Shown here piece by piece: positions 16,517 through 28,589 of a stretch of DNA of 64,000 nucleotides; position 1 is the stretch's first letter, and the number at the start of each line of letters is the position of its first letter. Source of the stretch: a bacterium (GTDB lineage Bacteria; Bacteroidota; Bacteroidia; Cytophagales; Cyclobacteriaceae); NCBI GenBank assembly GCA_024743255.1, contig JANSWY010000012.1:1-64000 (forward strand), written 5' to 3'. Under the pieces are notes generated by a model. That model made no database searches. It saw only the letters and a program-made list of their open reading frames with translations, and was not told the DNA's origin. The position numbers and the translations under genes were made by a program.

Positions 16517-17623
16517 ATGAGGTTATTAGTTGCACTGATTACACTATTTACTTTAGGTGTTTTTCAAAATGTCATGGCACAAAAGAATGATCAGAAAATG
16601 AAAATTGGTGTTGTAGGTCTCACGCACACACATGTTCATTGGATTCTCGGGCGACCTGACAGAGGAGATATTGAGATTGTAGGTATAGTTGAACCAAATA
16701 AGGATCTGGCTCAGCGATATACGAAACAGCATGGTTTAAGTATGGATATAGTATTCGATTCAATCGAAGAAATGCTGGATGAAACTAAGCCTACTGCAGT
16801 TACTGCCTTTGGGACAATCTATGAGCACTTAGAAGTAGTTCAAATTTGTGCCCCTCGTGGTGTGCACGTAATGGTTGAAAAACCTCTAGCAGTAAGCAAT
16901 GAACACGCAATTGAGATGGCTGCTCTTGCCAAGAAACACAACATTCAATTATTAACCAATTACGAAACTACGTGGTACCCAACAAATCACAAAGCCTATG
17001 AAATGGTGATGAACAATGAGATAGGTCCAATCAGAAAAGTAGTGGTGCACGATGGCCATAAAGGACCTAGGAAGCTTGGTATTAATGATGAATTTCTTGA
17101 TTGGTTAACGGACCCAGTTCAAAATGGGGGTGGAGCGGTCACCGATTTTGGTTGCTATGGAGCAAACCTAATTACATGGTTGATGAAAGGAGAGGAGCCT
17201 ATTTCGGTTACCTGTGTTACTCAGAATTTTCAACCAGAAGATTATCCCAAAGTAGATGACGAAGCGACTATTATATTGACATATCCATCTGCACAAGGTA
17301 TTATTCAAGCATCCTGGAATTGGCCAATTGCGAGAAAAGACATGGAGGTCTATGGTCTTACCGGTTTGATCATGGCTGATAACAGAAACAACATGAGATA
17401 TCAACTGAATGAGGAGTCTGAATTGGAATCCATTATGCTGGAAGAGAGAGAAGATCCGTTGGATGATCCATTTGCATTGTTAAGGTCTGTTATTCTTGGT
17501 GAAACAGTTTTGGGGCCTTATGATTTGTCTTCTTTAGAAAACAACTTGCTTGTAGTCAAGATTTTAAGCGCGGCTGTGGAAAGTGCTAAGACAGGTAAAA
17601 CTGTGTATTTAAAAGACAAATAG
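16517..17623 (+). CDS. Exported Gfo/Idh/MocA family oxidoreductase
   Basis: 368 residues. A signal peptide covers residues 1-21 (LVALITLFTLGVFQNVMA). The mature part has the N-terminal NAD(P)-binding Rossmann fold (KIGVVGLTHTHVHWILG, in which the usual GxGxxG is altered) and the hallmark VEKPLA motif, then the alpha/beta C-terminal domain from about residue 150. Members oxidise sugars, inositol or glycosidic substrates; secreted forms usually carry tightly bound cofactor. The THTHVHW stretch suggests a metal or substrate site unusual for the family. Located between the CBM48-AraC regulator and a LuxR-type gene. Confidence 0.85.
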   Translation: MRLLVALITLFTLGVFQNVMAQKNDQKMKIGVVGLTHTHVHWILGRPDRGDIEIVGIVEPNKDLAQRYTKQHGLSMDIVFDSIEEMLDETKPTAVTAFGTIYEHLEVVQICAPRGVHVMVEKPLAVSNEHAIEMAALAKKHNIQLLTNYETTWYPTNHKAYEMVMNNEIGPIRKVVVHDGHKGPRKLGINDEFLDWLTDPVQNGGGAVTDFGCYGANLITWLMKGEEPISVTCVTQNFQPEDYPKVDDEATIILTYPSAQGIIQASWNWPIARKDMEVYGLTGLIMADNRNNMRYQLNEESELESIMLEEREDPLDDPFALLRSVILGETVLGPYDLSSLENNLLVVKILSAAVESAKTGKTVYLKDK

Positions 17624-17727
17624 TTCATTTCTGGACGTAATTCACGAATTCAATTAGGATTTGGAATCAATACTTTCATTTTTAGAGCCTATTGATTAAA
17701 TTCCTAAGACTACTCATTTTTTCCTGC

Positions 17728-18621
17728 ATGAGATTCTTGGGTTTTACTCTTACAGTGGTAACCATACTGGCTATTACTATTCACTCCAATTCACAAAATA
17801 AGGTTGATAATGGACCTTCATGGAATCAGTTTGTCCGGGAATTAGATAGTGAAACAAAGGTTGAAGAATATATTAGTAGGGCCAGGAGCTTTTCACGAAC
17901 AGGAAATACTGATAGTGTAGTGTTTTATTTAGAGAAAGCAAGAATAGCAGCCTTGTTGTTAAATGATAAAGAAACACTTCAAGAACTAACCAGCCAACTA
18001 AACCAAATTTACAATGGCGGAATAGGGCCTTCTTACTCCAAGACGTCAACTTCTCTTGCTGGTACAGCAGATATATCATATACACCATTGCTGATATTTG
18101 TTTTAGTAATCATTGGTTTCATCGCATTGAACATTGTCACGTTTTTAGCATATAAAAAACAAAGGGAGAGAAGCAAAAAATTGTTGAGAAAGTTGAAAAA
18201 GAAAAATAAGGAACTTACCGGTGCTTCTTTAAAACTTTTGAAGCAAAATATGGATATTGAGCATGTAGGTTATAAGCTAAGACAGTTGAAGTCACAACAG
18301 ATTTCCATTGATCGCATTGAGAAAATAGCAGGAACTTTAACCAATATCCCTCAAGGCAAAGAGCAACTTTGGGAGAATTTTAAATTCAATTTTGAGGAGG
18401 ATAATGAAGAGTTCTACAACAAACTTCACGGAAAACATCCCAACATATCACAACAAGACATCAAGGTTTGTACACTTCTTCGTATGAACTTTACTTCTAA
18501 AGAGGTCGCTTCCATATTAGGTATTAGTTATGATGGGGTAAGAAAAGCTCGGCATAGACTAAGAAAGAAGATGGACCTTTCAAAAGAAACTTCTTTAGAA
18601 AAGTACCTCACATCTATGTGA
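17728..18621 (+). CDS. Membrane protein with coiled coil and LuxR-type HTH
   Basis: 297 residues from the ATG at 17728, which gives a signal-like N-terminus (MRFLGFTLTVVTILAITIHS); a TTG at 17692 would add 12 residues. A short periplasmic part (30-130) precedes one membrane helix (LLIFVLVIIGFIALNIVTFL). A basic coiled coil (about 150-195) leads to a C-terminal LuxR/GerE-like helix-turn-helix (ISQQDIKVCTLLRMNFTSKE, VASILGISYDGVRKARHRLR). This is the Bacteroidota tail found in TPR-type membrane regulators, here with the repeat region reduced. It probably signals from periplasm to DNA; ligand and targets unknown. Confidence 0.8.
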   Translation: MRFLGFTLTVVTILAITIHSNSQNKVDNGPSWNQFVRELDSETKVEEYISRARSFSRTGNTDSVVFYLEKARIAALLLNDKETLQELTSQLNQIYNGGIGPSYSKTSTSLAGTADISYTPLLIFVLVIIGFIALNIVTFLAYKKQRERSKKLLRKLKKKNKELTGASLKLLKQNMDIEHVGYKLRQLKSQQISIDRIEKIAGTLTNIPQGKEQLWENFKFNFEEDNEEFYNKLHGKHPNISQQDIKVCTLLRMNFTSKEVASILGISYDGVRKARHRLRKKMDLSKETSLEKYLTSM

Positions 18622-18791
18622 AAATTGTAGTCATAAAAGAGTCCATTGAATTATTTGGGTATGTCTGCAATTTGTCCGCACCATTTGAACAAAGTTATTT
18701 CTTAAAAATTCTTGATTAACAGCCAAATTGAGCATATTTAAATATTATCTCAAACAAATAGAGGACAAGAATAACTTAGACACTTATTACT

Positions 18792-18831
18792 AAAAATATT
18801 AAAGGAATTGGACGTCCTGTCCAATATTTTT
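18792..18831 (+). terminator. Hairpin with overlapping alternative pairings
   Basis: Perfect ATTGGAC (18807-18813) / GTCCAAT (18819-18825) stem with a five-base loop followed by ATTTTT. The outer AAAAATATT (18792-18800) is complementary to AATATTTTT (18823-18831), which shares bases with the inner stem, so two exclusive folds exist. Either a terminator or an attenuator-like switch. Confidence 0.5.
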
Positions 18832-18847
18832 CCATAGCTGGTTGACT

Positions 18848-18880
18848 AAACCCCTCACCTTAATGAGGGGTTTATTTTTT
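18848..18880 (+). terminator. Strong rho-independent terminator
   Basis: 10-bp stem AAACCCCTCA/TGAGGGGTTT (18848-18857, 18864-18873) with a six-base loop and a T-rich tail. It ends plus-strand transcription from the LuxR-type gene or from a small RNA in between. Confidence 0.8.
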
Positions 18881-18890
18881 TACATAACAT

Positions 18891-18918
18891 AAAAAAAGGC
18901 ATGCTTAAACTACATGCC
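18891..18918 (-). terminator. Terminator of the efflux operon
   Basis: On the minus strand: GGCATG (18913-18918), nine-base loop, CATGCC (18898-18903), then seven T. It lies 26 bases after the stop of the adaptor gene. Confidence 0.75.
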
Positions 18919-18943
18919 TCCTTAATATATTTTCAATACTCTA

Positions 18944-20017
18944 TTATATCTTCTTGATCTTATCTCCTTCTTTCAATCCACCAACTACTTCTATGTTTAT
19001 ACCATCGGACAAACCAGTAGTAACCTCGGTCTTTTCAAATTGCTGTTCCGCTTTTTCGATCTCTACAAATACCTTATCACCGTCAAAAATGAGATTACTT
19101 TCTTTAACAGCCAGTACATTATCTCTTTTGTCCAATACAATATCAGCAGTAGCACTAAACCCTGCTCTCAGGAATACCGATTCCTTCAGTTCAATTGCAG
19201 CCTTGATATCGAATTTAATTGCGCCATCATCATTTTCTCCTTTTGGAGATATAAACTCGAGTTTGGCGTTGAATTTTTCGGCTTCAATAGCTCCAACAGA
19301 AAGAATCAGATCCATACCCTCAGAAATTCTGCCGACTTCAGACTCATCTACTTTTCCTTCAAATATCATTTCCTTCATGTCTGCAATGGAAGAAATGGTG
19401 GTTCCCTCATTGAATGTATTTGATTCAATAATAAAGGTTCCTTCTTTTACGGGAATATCCAGAATCATACCTTTCACTGTAGATTTAACAAGATTTGAAA
19501 CATTGCCGGTTTTTCTACTGGATCCCACTTTAATTAGTTCAAGATTATTCTGTGCTGCTTCAACTTCTTGAGCTCTCAATTTGAAATCTAATAGGAATTG
19601 ATTGTAATCAAACTCAGAGATCACTTTCTCATCAAATAATTGCTTTTGTCTCCTTAGTTCTTTCTCTGCGTTATCATAGTTGATTTTGGCTGTATTTAGT
19701 TGAGCTTCCGCATTGTTTAATGCCACTACATTTGGAATGATTTTAATTTTAGCAATCAGATCACCAATTTCAACAATATCACCTTCCTGAACATATAGTT
19801 TGTCAACAACTCCGGATACTTGTGACTTTAGCGCTACCTCTTTTCTAGGAACAATTGATCCCGTAGCTACTGTTTTTTTAACAATGTCTGTGCGGTAAGG
19901 TTGGTCTGTTTCAAATAAAACAGGTGGTTCTTGTGATTTGTCGTAGAGATAATAGATGGTTCCCCCAAACAGTCCCACCATTATGATAACAACTAAGCCT
20001 ATAAATACCTTTTTCAT
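18944..20017 (-). CDS. HlyD/MacA-like periplasmic adaptor subunit
   Basis: 357 residues. One N-terminal membrane anchor (VFIGLVVIIMVGLFGGTIYY), then the usual membrane-fusion protein order: lipoyl half-motif (VALKSQVSGVVDKLYVQEGD), a helical hairpin (about 100-160, NAEAQLNTAKINYDNAEKEL), second lipoyl half (STVKGMILDIPVKEGTFI), beta-barrel and membrane-proximal domain. It bridges the inner-membrane ABC complex to an outer membrane channel of the TolC type; no such channel gene lies in this operon. Last gene of the ATPase-permease-permease-adaptor operon. Confidence 0.9.
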   Translation of the reverse strand: MKKVFIGLVVIIMVGLFGGTIYYLYDKSQEPPVLFETDQPYRTDIVKKTVATGSIVPRKEVALKSQVSGVVDKLYVQEGDIVEIGDLIAKIKIIPNVVALNNAEAQLNTAKINYDNAEKELRRQKQLFDEKVISEFDYNQFLLDFKLRAQEVEAAQNNLELIKVGSSRKTGNVSNLVKSTVKGMILDIPVKEGTFIIESNTFNEGTTISSIADMKEMIFEGKVDESEVGRISEGMDLILSVGAIEAEKFNAKLEFISPKGENDDGAIKFDIKAAIELKESVFLRAGFSATADIVLDKRDNVLAVKESNLIFDGDKVFVEIEKAEQQFEKTEVTTGLSDGINIEVVGGLKEGDKIKKI

Positions 20018-20043
20018 TTTATATTAAGTTTTGACTTTTCATT

Positions 20044-21306
20044 TTAATCATCTCTCAGAGCTATAACCGGATCAACTCTGGCGGCTTTAATGCCCGGATA
20101 TAATCCTGCTAAAATTCCTGAGAACAGAAGTACTACTATTGCAGAAATTGCTACTTTAAAATTGATTTCCGGATTGGTAAAGAAGTCACTTTGAGCATTC
20201 ATTTCTACCATTGCATAGGAGATACCTTCAATCAATCCAACTCCAACTAACAAACCAAAATATCCAGCAAATCCAGTTATTACCATAGCCTCCAACACAA
20301 TCATACTAATGATTGAATAAGGTTGAGCACCAATGGATTTTCGAATTCCAATTTCTTTCGTTCTCTCTTTGACAATAATCAGCATGATATTGCCTACACC
20401 AACCATTCCTGCTATGATAGTCCCAATAGCAACCAACCAACTAAATCCCTCAATACCGGAGAATATACCTTGCATCTCTTTAAATTCTTCTTCAACATTG
20501 AAGCTTCCCAATGCAGCCCTATCGTTGGGCGCAATTTTGTGTCTGGTTCGGAAGAGTTCTTTAATACTCTCTTCAGCTTGTAAGGCCGGAACACCTTCAT
20601 GTGGTACAAATCCAAACCAATGCACTTCATTTGGCATATTGAAGGTCTGTTGCGCTGTTGAGTGTGGAATGTGGACTGTCTGAATATCATTGATCGCTCC
20701 ATCTCCACTTTGTCTTGAGTCAAATACACCCACAACCATAAAGGGGACGTCATTGATTTCTACATAATCTCCAATTGGATCTTCGTCTGGTTTGAATAAA
20801 TCATCACGTACTCTTCTTCCAATGCAAGTAACTTTTCGATTCTCCCTGATGTCTTTATGATTGATGAATCTACCTTCATTTATCACATAAGGTTTAACAT
20901 TCATAAACTCAGGATAATCTCCCATTATCGTATACGCTACTGATTCAGTTCCTCTTTCAATATTGATTTGTCCACCACCAAACCGAGAGGTTATTCTATT
21001 TCTTGGAGCAATGTGTTTAATTTCAGACAACTCCTTCAGGGCTTCATAATCCGCATTAGTAAGGTTAATATTTCTACCTGCCTGATATCCGGCATATGGA
21101 ATTGAAGTCTGATTAGTCCATACAAATACAGCATTCTTAGCAATGTCAAAATTCTGCATTGCACCATTCTTTAAGCCATTTCCAGCACCTAATAGTATAA
21201 CAAGCATAAAAATCCCCCAAAACACCCCAAATGCAGTAAGTGCGGTCCGAAGTTTATGCTTCGAAATGGTTTGCCATATTTCCGTCCATTTATCCAGATC
21301 AAACAT
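20044..21306 (-). CDS. MacB-like ABC transporter permease (second copy)
   Basis: 420 residues. One helix near the N-terminus (TALTAFGVFWGIFMLVILLG), a large periplasmic MacB_PCD domain (about 45-280), and three C-terminal helices with the FtsX-family signature (GNIMLIIVKERTKEIGIRKS, GILAGLYPGIKAARVDPV). There is no attached ATPase domain. It is a paralogue of the preceding permease, whose stop overlaps its start by one base, so the two may form a heterodimer with the shared ATPase. A 26-base gap separates it from the adaptor gene. Confidence 0.9.
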   Translation of the reverse strand: MFDLDKWTEIWQTISKHKLRTALTAFGVFWGIFMLVILLGAGNGLKNGAMQNFDIAKNAVFVWTNQTSIPYAGYQAGRNINLTNADYEALKELSEIKHIAPRNRITSRFGGGQINIERGTESVAYTIMGDYPEFMNVKPYVINEGRFINHKDIRENRKVTCIGRRVRDDLFKPDEDPIGDYVEINDVPFMVVGVFDSRQSGDGAINDIQTVHIPHSTAQQTFNMPNEVHWFGFVPHEGVPALQAEESIKELFRTRHKIAPNDRAALGSFNVEEEFKEMQGIFSGIEGFSWLVAIGTIIAGMVGVGNIMLIIVKERTKEIGIRKSIGAQPYSIISMIVLEAMVITGFAGYFGLLVGVGLIEGISYAMVEMNAQSDFFTNPEINFKVAISAIVVLLFSGILAGLYPGIKAARVDPVIALRDD

Positions 21307-22556
21307 TACTCATCATTTAGTGCTTCAATAGGTTTCACTTTTGCTGCTCTCATAGCAGGGAAAAAACCAGCTAATGCACCAGCAATCACAAGAATAACCA
21401 ATGCTGCTATTGCCACCTGAAAATTGATTTCAGGTCTTCTGAAGAATTCATTTTCGAATCCCATGGATTCCATAATCGAGTTCACACCTTCAAGCAGTGC
21501 AACACCCAATACCAGCCCGATGTAACCAGCCACAGATGTGATAAAAACCGATTCCTGAAGAATCATTCCCACAATGCTTGAAGGCTTGGCTCCAATTGCT
21601 TTTCTGATCCCAATCTCTTTAGTGCGTTCCTTTACAACAATGATCATGATATTGGAAACGCCCACAATTCCAGCCGTAAGGGTTCCCAAACCAACTAACC
21701 ATATAAATATCTTAATACCCAAAAATAGCTGAGCTACTTTCTGATGCTCTTCCTCCTGATTATGCACCCAATAAGCTCTGTTGTCATCAGGGTGAATGGT
21801 TTGTCGTTGTTTGACGTATTTGGTGATATTATGCTCTAAATCCGCGCCGGATGTTCCTGTTTGGGTTGTTACAGCAAATAGTGTTACTTGCTTTCCAGGA
21901 TTGAATATGCTTTGGAATGTAGTAAAAGGAATGTAGATTCTTTGAGCCTGATCCATTCCGTTTGATGACTCAAATTTGAATACCCCAACAACCTTAAAAT
22001 TCACATCTTTAATATCCAGGTATTCTCCAATTGGATCAACATCCGGAGGAAAGATGGATTCCGCGACTTTATCACCTATATAGCAGACTTTACGCTTTTC
22101 TTTATCATCCAATGGGTTTAACGCTCTTCCATTAACTACCTTCTGGGTTACCTTAATACCGAAATAATCAGAATCTGTTCCATATACTCCAAAGGGAGTA
22201 GCCCGGTTTTTCCATTTAACCTGATAGTTACCTTGCATCCAGTTTTCAGGAGACATTAGGTCAATGCCTTCTACATTTTTGGAAACAGATTCCAGGTCTT
22301 CTTCAGAAAAAGGGTGTTGTCTTCCAGCTGGCATTCCCTGATAAGAGATCGAAGTTCTGGTAGGGATGATCCAAATACTGTTGATGGCATCAAGAAGCAT
22401 GCTTTTCTGTACTCCATTCTGCAACCCTTGACCAGCTCCAAGAAGAAGAATAAGCATCAAAATTCCCCAAAATACGCCAAACGCAGTTGCAAATGTTCTA
22501 AGAGGATTCTTAGCAATTGTTTGAAATATTTCCTGCCACTTGTCGAAATCAAACAT
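21306..22556 (-). CDS. MacB-like ABC transporter permease (first copy)
   Basis: 416 residues with the same plan as the next gene: N-terminal helix (TFATAFGVFWGILMLILLLG), MacB_PCD periplasmic domain, and three C-terminal FtsX helices (SNIMIIVVKERTKEIGIRKA, GALAGFFPAMRAAKVKPIEA). The two copies share the KERTKEIGIRK coupling segment that contacts the ATPase. Its start overlaps the ATPase gene by eight bases. Type VII ABC transporters of this sort drive efflux or mechanical work across the periplasm rather than import. Confidence 0.9.
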   Translation of the reverse strand: MFDFDKWQEIFQTIAKNPLRTFATAFGVFWGILMLILLLGAGQGLQNGVQKSMLLDAINSIWIIPTRTSISYQGMPAGRQHPFSEEDLESVSKNVEGIDLMSPENWMQGNYQVKWKNRATPFGVYGTDSDYFGIKVTQKVVNGRALNPLDDKEKRKVCYIGDKVAESIFPPDVDPIGEYLDIKDVNFKVVGVFKFESSNGMDQAQRIYIPFTTFQSIFNPGKQVTLFAVTTQTGTSGADLEHNITKYVKQRQTIHPDDNRAYWVHNQEEEHQKVAQLFLGIKIFIWLVGLGTLTAGIVGVSNIMIIVVKERTKEIGIRKAIGAKPSSIVGMILQESVFITSVAGYIGLVLGVALLEGVNSIMESMGFENEFFRRPEINFQVAIAALVILVIAGALAGFFPAMRAAKVKPIEALNDE

Positions 22557-23232
22557 TGCTCAATTCATTTTCATTGACAATCAATCCATCCTTGATACGA
22601 ATTATCCGGTTCGTCTGGGCAGCAATATCATTTTCATGAGTCACAACCAGGATTGTTTTACCCGTGGAGTTGACCTCCTTGAATATCTTCATAACTTCCT
22701 CAGAAGTATTGCTATCCAATGCACCTGTCGGCTCATCGGCAAGAATTATACTTGGGTCAGTAATTAATGCCCTGGCAATCGCAACTCTTTGTCTTTGCCC
22801 TCCGGATAACTCATTTGGAAGGTGATGAGCCCAGTCTAGTAGCCCAACCATTTCTAAATACTTTTCTGCTATTTGGTTTCGCTTTTTTCTGCTGATTTTT
22901 TGATAGTACAAAGGGAGAGCAACATTCTCAGTTGCATTTTTGAAATTTAGCAGGTTGAATGATTGAAATACAAAACCAATTAGTTGATTGCGGAGCGTGG
23001 CAGCTTTTCCTTCTGTGAGATTCTTGATTTCTACATTATTAAGAATGTAACTACCTTCATCATAGCTGTCAAGAATCCCTAGAATATTTAGAAGTGTTGA
23101 TTTCCCTGATCCAGAGGAACCCATAATTGAAACAAATTCTCCCTTGTCAATCTGCAGATTGATGCCTTTCAGTACCTGGAGAGATTGCTTCCCAATGTGG
23201 TAAGATTTCTTAATGTCCTGTAGCGTCAGCAT
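22549..23232 (-). CDS. LolD/MacB-type ABC transporter ATPase
   Basis: 227 residues. Walker [14 protein letters not shown]-loop FVFQSFNLL, signature [15 protein letters not shown], Walker [14 protein letters not shown] and H-loop VVTHEND are all intact. Free-standing ATPase of the LolD/FtsE/MacB branch; it should form a cytoplasmic dimer beneath the two permeases. First gene of the operon. A TATCTTTA -7-like element lies upstream but without a matching TTG. Confidence 0.92.
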   Translation of the reverse strand: MLTLQDIKKSYHIGKQSLQVLKGINLQIDKGEFVSIMGSSGSGKSTLLNILGILDSYDEGSYILNNVEIKNLTEGKAATLRNQLIGFVFQSFNLLNFKNATENVALPLYYQKISRKKRNQIAEKYLEMVGLLDWAHHLPNELSGGQRQRVAIARALITDPSIILADEPTGALDSNTSEEVMKIFKEVNSTGKTILVVTHENDIAAQTNRIIRIKDGLIVNENELSNV

Positions 23233-23320
23233 TTAGATCGGTTAGTTGATTCCTTAAAGATAAACGGCTCGTTCTCAGAAAGGTAACCAATTAAATGTCA
23301 AAAAATGTAAAAGTTACACT

Positions 23321-24295
23321 TTAGGTCCAGTCTAAGGAGCTTCTTGTTTTCCAATAATCCTCTGGTAATTCAGACAGTAATTCCAGAGCAGTCATTACAG
23401 AAGAATCAAGTTTTATTTTTGATGCGTCAATGTTTGACTGCAAATGTGCAACGTTAGAGGCTCCACTCAAAACAATATCAACAAATGGCTGATTCAGCAC
23501 GAAGGCAAGGGCCAATTGATCCGGAGTTACTTCCAGTTTCTTAGTTAACTCGCTAAGAACACGCGCTCTTTCATGATCCAGATATTGATGTTGATAGGAG
23601 GCGAGTCTACCATTTGACATGGCTTCTTTAATAACCACAATAACATCATCACCGAGATTCTTTAAACCAGGAGTTAGAGATTGCTCCAGTATGTTGTAAG
23701 TGACTTGAATCACATCAAACAATGGAACTTTGTCAATCTCCACGTTCATTGCAGTTTCTAATACCTGGGTTTGATTGGCACCACTCAAACTAAGACCTAC
23801 ATTAATTCCTTCCTGTTTTAAACTGGACATTGATTTAAGGACCTCAACATTTTCCAATACACCACTTTCTAGAGTTGCGGAATGGATCTGATAAATGTCT
23901 AAGTTATTGCCCAGTAGATTTTTTGATTCCTTAATTTGATTACGATAATTCTTCAGCGTATGGTACTTTATCTCATGATGTTCAGCGTCAACTTGCCAAT
24001 CTGCAGTATAGACATAACCCCACTTAGAAGCCACTCTTATTTCTGTCGCCTTTTCTGGGTTCTTTTGAAGCCAGCTGCTCATAAAAGCTTCAGCATTTCC
24101 GTATGACCTGGCCATATCAAAGTATCTCACACCTAAATTCCATGCTTTGTCAAGTAGGAGGTGGGCTTGTTGTTCCATTCCTTCTACTGATTTGTCAGGT
24201 AAATCGTCATGATGTCCCAAATTGATATAGCCGGGTCTACCTATTGCTGCTAGTCCGAGTCCCAATTTTTTAAGAAATATTTTTTCAGTGTCCAT
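23321..24295 (-). CDS. Aldo/keto reductase
   Basis: 324 residues from the ATG at 24295; an in-frame ATG at 24340 would add 15 unrelated residues. The TIM-barrel tetrad is visible: Asp and Tyr in YFDMARSYGNAE, Lys in VASKWGY, His in IYQIHSATLES. C-terminal NADPH-binding segment VDIVLSGASNVAHLQSN. The family reduces aldehydes or ketones with NAD(P)H; the substrate is not clear. It is separated from both neighbours, and its 5' region faces the divergent thiamine operon. Confidence 0.9.
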   Translation of the reverse strand: MDTEKIFLKKLGLGLAAIGRPGYINLGHHDDLPDKSVEGMEQQAHLLLDKAWNLGVRYFDMARSYGNAEAFMSSWLQKNPEKATEIRVASKWGYVYTADWQVDAEHHEIKYHTLKNYRNQIKESKNLLGNNLDIYQIHSATLESGVLENVEVLKSMSSLKQEGINVGLSLSGANQTQVLETAMNVEIDKVPLFDVIQVTYNILEQSLTPGLKNLGDDVIVVIKEAMSNGRLASYQHQYLDHERARVLSELTKKLEVTPDQLALAFVLNQPFVDIVLSGASNVAHLQSNIDASKIKLDSSVMTALELLSELPEDYWKTRSSLDWT

Positions 24296-24363
24296 GTAAT
24301 TGATAATCAGGGATGTTGAAATGAATTGAATATTTATCAAATTCCTAAATTAATAAACAGGAC

Positions 24364-24393
24364 TTGTTTAAAAAGAATTGAACATTATATTTA
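24364..24393 (+). promoter_or_regulatory. Promoter of the thiamine operon
   Basis: TTG (24364-24366), 19 bases, TATATTTA (24386-24393): one change from TAnnTTTG. The predicted start near 24400 coincides with the first bases of the TPP riboswitch, which supports both calls. Confidence 0.65.
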
Positions 24394-24401
24394 CGATGAA
24401 C

Positions 24402-24482
24402 TTTAGGGGTGCTTCGTTTAGTTACGAGGCTGAGAAATACCCTCAGAACCTGATCCCGATAATGCGGGCGCAGGGAAAAGTT
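24402..24482 (+). promoter_or_regulatory. TPP riboswitch (THI element)
   Basis: All conserved blocks are present in order: AGGGGTGC, the P3 arm GCTTCG...CGAGGC, the pyrimidine-sensor CTGAGAAATACCC, GAACCTGATC, and the pyrophosphate side AATGCGGGCGCAGGGAA. It binds thiamine pyrophosphate and switches off the downstream genes. Downstream, TTCCCT (24506-24511) can pair with AGGGAA at the 3' edge (24472-24477), a plausible part of the expression platform. There is no strong terminator before thiS, so control of translation initiation is more likely than attenuation, though this is inferred. Confidence 0.95.
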
Positions 24483-24554
24483 GGCAATTCTTTTTAGCAA
24501 TTTGCTTCCCTGAAGTCTCATTCATTTTCATTTTTAAAACTTTAAAAAATAGCC

Positions 24555-27225
<2,671 letters not shown>

Positions 27226-27229
<4 letters not shown>

Positions 27230-27960
27230 AAAGAGCACTTTCAATTGCAGGTTTCGATCCTTCAGGAGGGGCAGGAGTTATAGCTGATCTCAAGGTATTT
27301 CATCAGTTTGGACTTCAAGGTTATGCTGCAACAACAGCATTGACATCTCAGAATTCAAATGAGTTTTTTGAATTGGAGTGGATAGATATCTCCAAAGTAA
27401 ACTCTCAAGTAAGGGCAGTTTTAGCAAATGTTGATGTTTGCAAAATTGGGATTGTTCCAAGCTTACAATACTTAAATGATTTGATTGAGGTTATTGGTCA
27501 GACCAATAGGAATATTCCAATCATCTGGGATCCTGTTATTCAATCTTCAACGGGGTTTAGATTCCTAATAGATATTGAGACCGATGTGCTAAAACAAGTA
27601 TTATCGAAATTGTTCATAATCACTCCAAATCTGGAAGAACTGAATTCGCTAGAAACTTATCTTCCTTCAATATTTGATTACACTCATGTGATAGTAAAGG
27701 GAGGACATTCAAATACTGAATTAGCAACTGATCAATTATTTTTCAAAGGAGAGAAGAAACCAATTGAAATTTCCAGGAAGAAGTTATCAGGGATTACAAA
27801 GCATGGAACTGGTTGCGCATTCTCTTCCGCTATCGCTGCTTCATTGGCTAATGGCAATGAATTGCCTACTGCTTTTAATCAAGCAAATGAGTATGTGAAC
27901 AAACTATTACACACAGGGCAAGGAAAAGAATGTGCCCACCACGAAATACAATGGAAATGA
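27226..27960 (+). CDS. thiD: Hydroxymethylpyrimidine/phosphomethylpyrimidine kinase ThiD
   Basis: 244 residues, ribokinase-like fold. Start motif SIAGFDPSGGAGVIADLKVF binds HMP; the C-terminal KHGTGCAFSSAIAA carries the anion hole and catalytic region. It phosphorylates HMP and then HMP phosphate to the pyrophosphate used by ThiE. It overlaps the preceding stop by four bases (ATGA). Confidence 0.93.
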
Positions 27961-28589
27961 TTGAAAAACTACACTATATAACTCAGGGGGATTCTGGTGA
28001 AGAACAAGTACAGAATGCTCTTGAAGCCTGTATGGCCGGTATCAACTGGTTACAATTTAGAATGAAGTCGAAGGAACTCTCTGATGTTAAAGTCGCAGGA
28101 GAGGAGATCAGCAAGATTTGCAGTTTTTACGATGTGAAGTTTGTCGTAAATGATCATGTACACCTTGCAAAGAAATTAAACGCTTTTGGATTACATATTG
28201 GAAAAAATGACATGCTTCCGGCTGAAGCCAGAAAGATAATCGGATCAAAAATGATTCTGGGTTGTACAGCAAATTCTTTCCAGGATATTGAAAATGTGAA
28301 GGATCATGCTGACTATATCGGTCTGGGACCTTATCGGTTCACAACAACCAAAAAGGCCTTAAATCCTGTTCTAGGTTTGGAAGGATACAAGTCGATTTTG
28401 GAGCTGGCAAGCCTACAGGGTATTAATCTGCCAATTATAGCAATTGGAGGAATTGATACTTCAGATGTTGGAGGTCTAATTAAACAGGGACTTCATGGTG
28501 TTGCGGTTGCATCATTAATTAATAATTCTCCTGATAAGGAAATGACTGTTGAACAACTGAATAAAGAATTGAATTATGAGTACGCTTAA
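27957..28589 (+). CDS. thiE: Thiamine-phosphate synthase ThiE
   Basis: 210 residues from the ATG that overlaps the thiD stop (ATGA at 27957-27960); ATG at 27951 is an alternative. The family motifs are present: [48 protein letters not shown] and LPIIAIGGI. It joins HMP pyrophosphate with thiazole phosphate carboxylate to give thiamine phosphate. Contrast with the degenerate ThiE-like gene at 26630. Confidence 0.92.
   Translation: MIEKLHYITQGDSGEEQVQNALEACMAGINWLQFRMKSKELSDVKVAGEEISKICSFYDVKFVVNDHVHLAKKLNAFGLHIGKNDMLPAEARKIIGSKMILGCTANSFQDIENVKDHADYIGLGPYRFTTTKKALNPVLGLEGYKSILELASLQGINLPIIAIGGIDTSDVGGLIKQGLHGVAVASLINNSPDKEMTVEQLNKELNYEYA

Larger units (their letters stand above)
18622..18943. 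other. Intergenic stretch with three hairpins, no protein gene
   Basis: 322 bases between the LuxR-type gene and the efflux operon. I see no open frame of note. From 18792 on it contains two plus-strand hairpins each followed by T-runs, and one minus-strand terminator. The 170 bases between the LuxR stop and the first hairpin are longer than needed for a 3' end, so a small RNA is possible. Confidence 0.5.

Noticed and set aside
18954-19571. 205-codon frame antisense to the adaptor gene
   Set aside because: Ser/Thr/Pro-rich shadow of a strongly supported HlyD-like gene.
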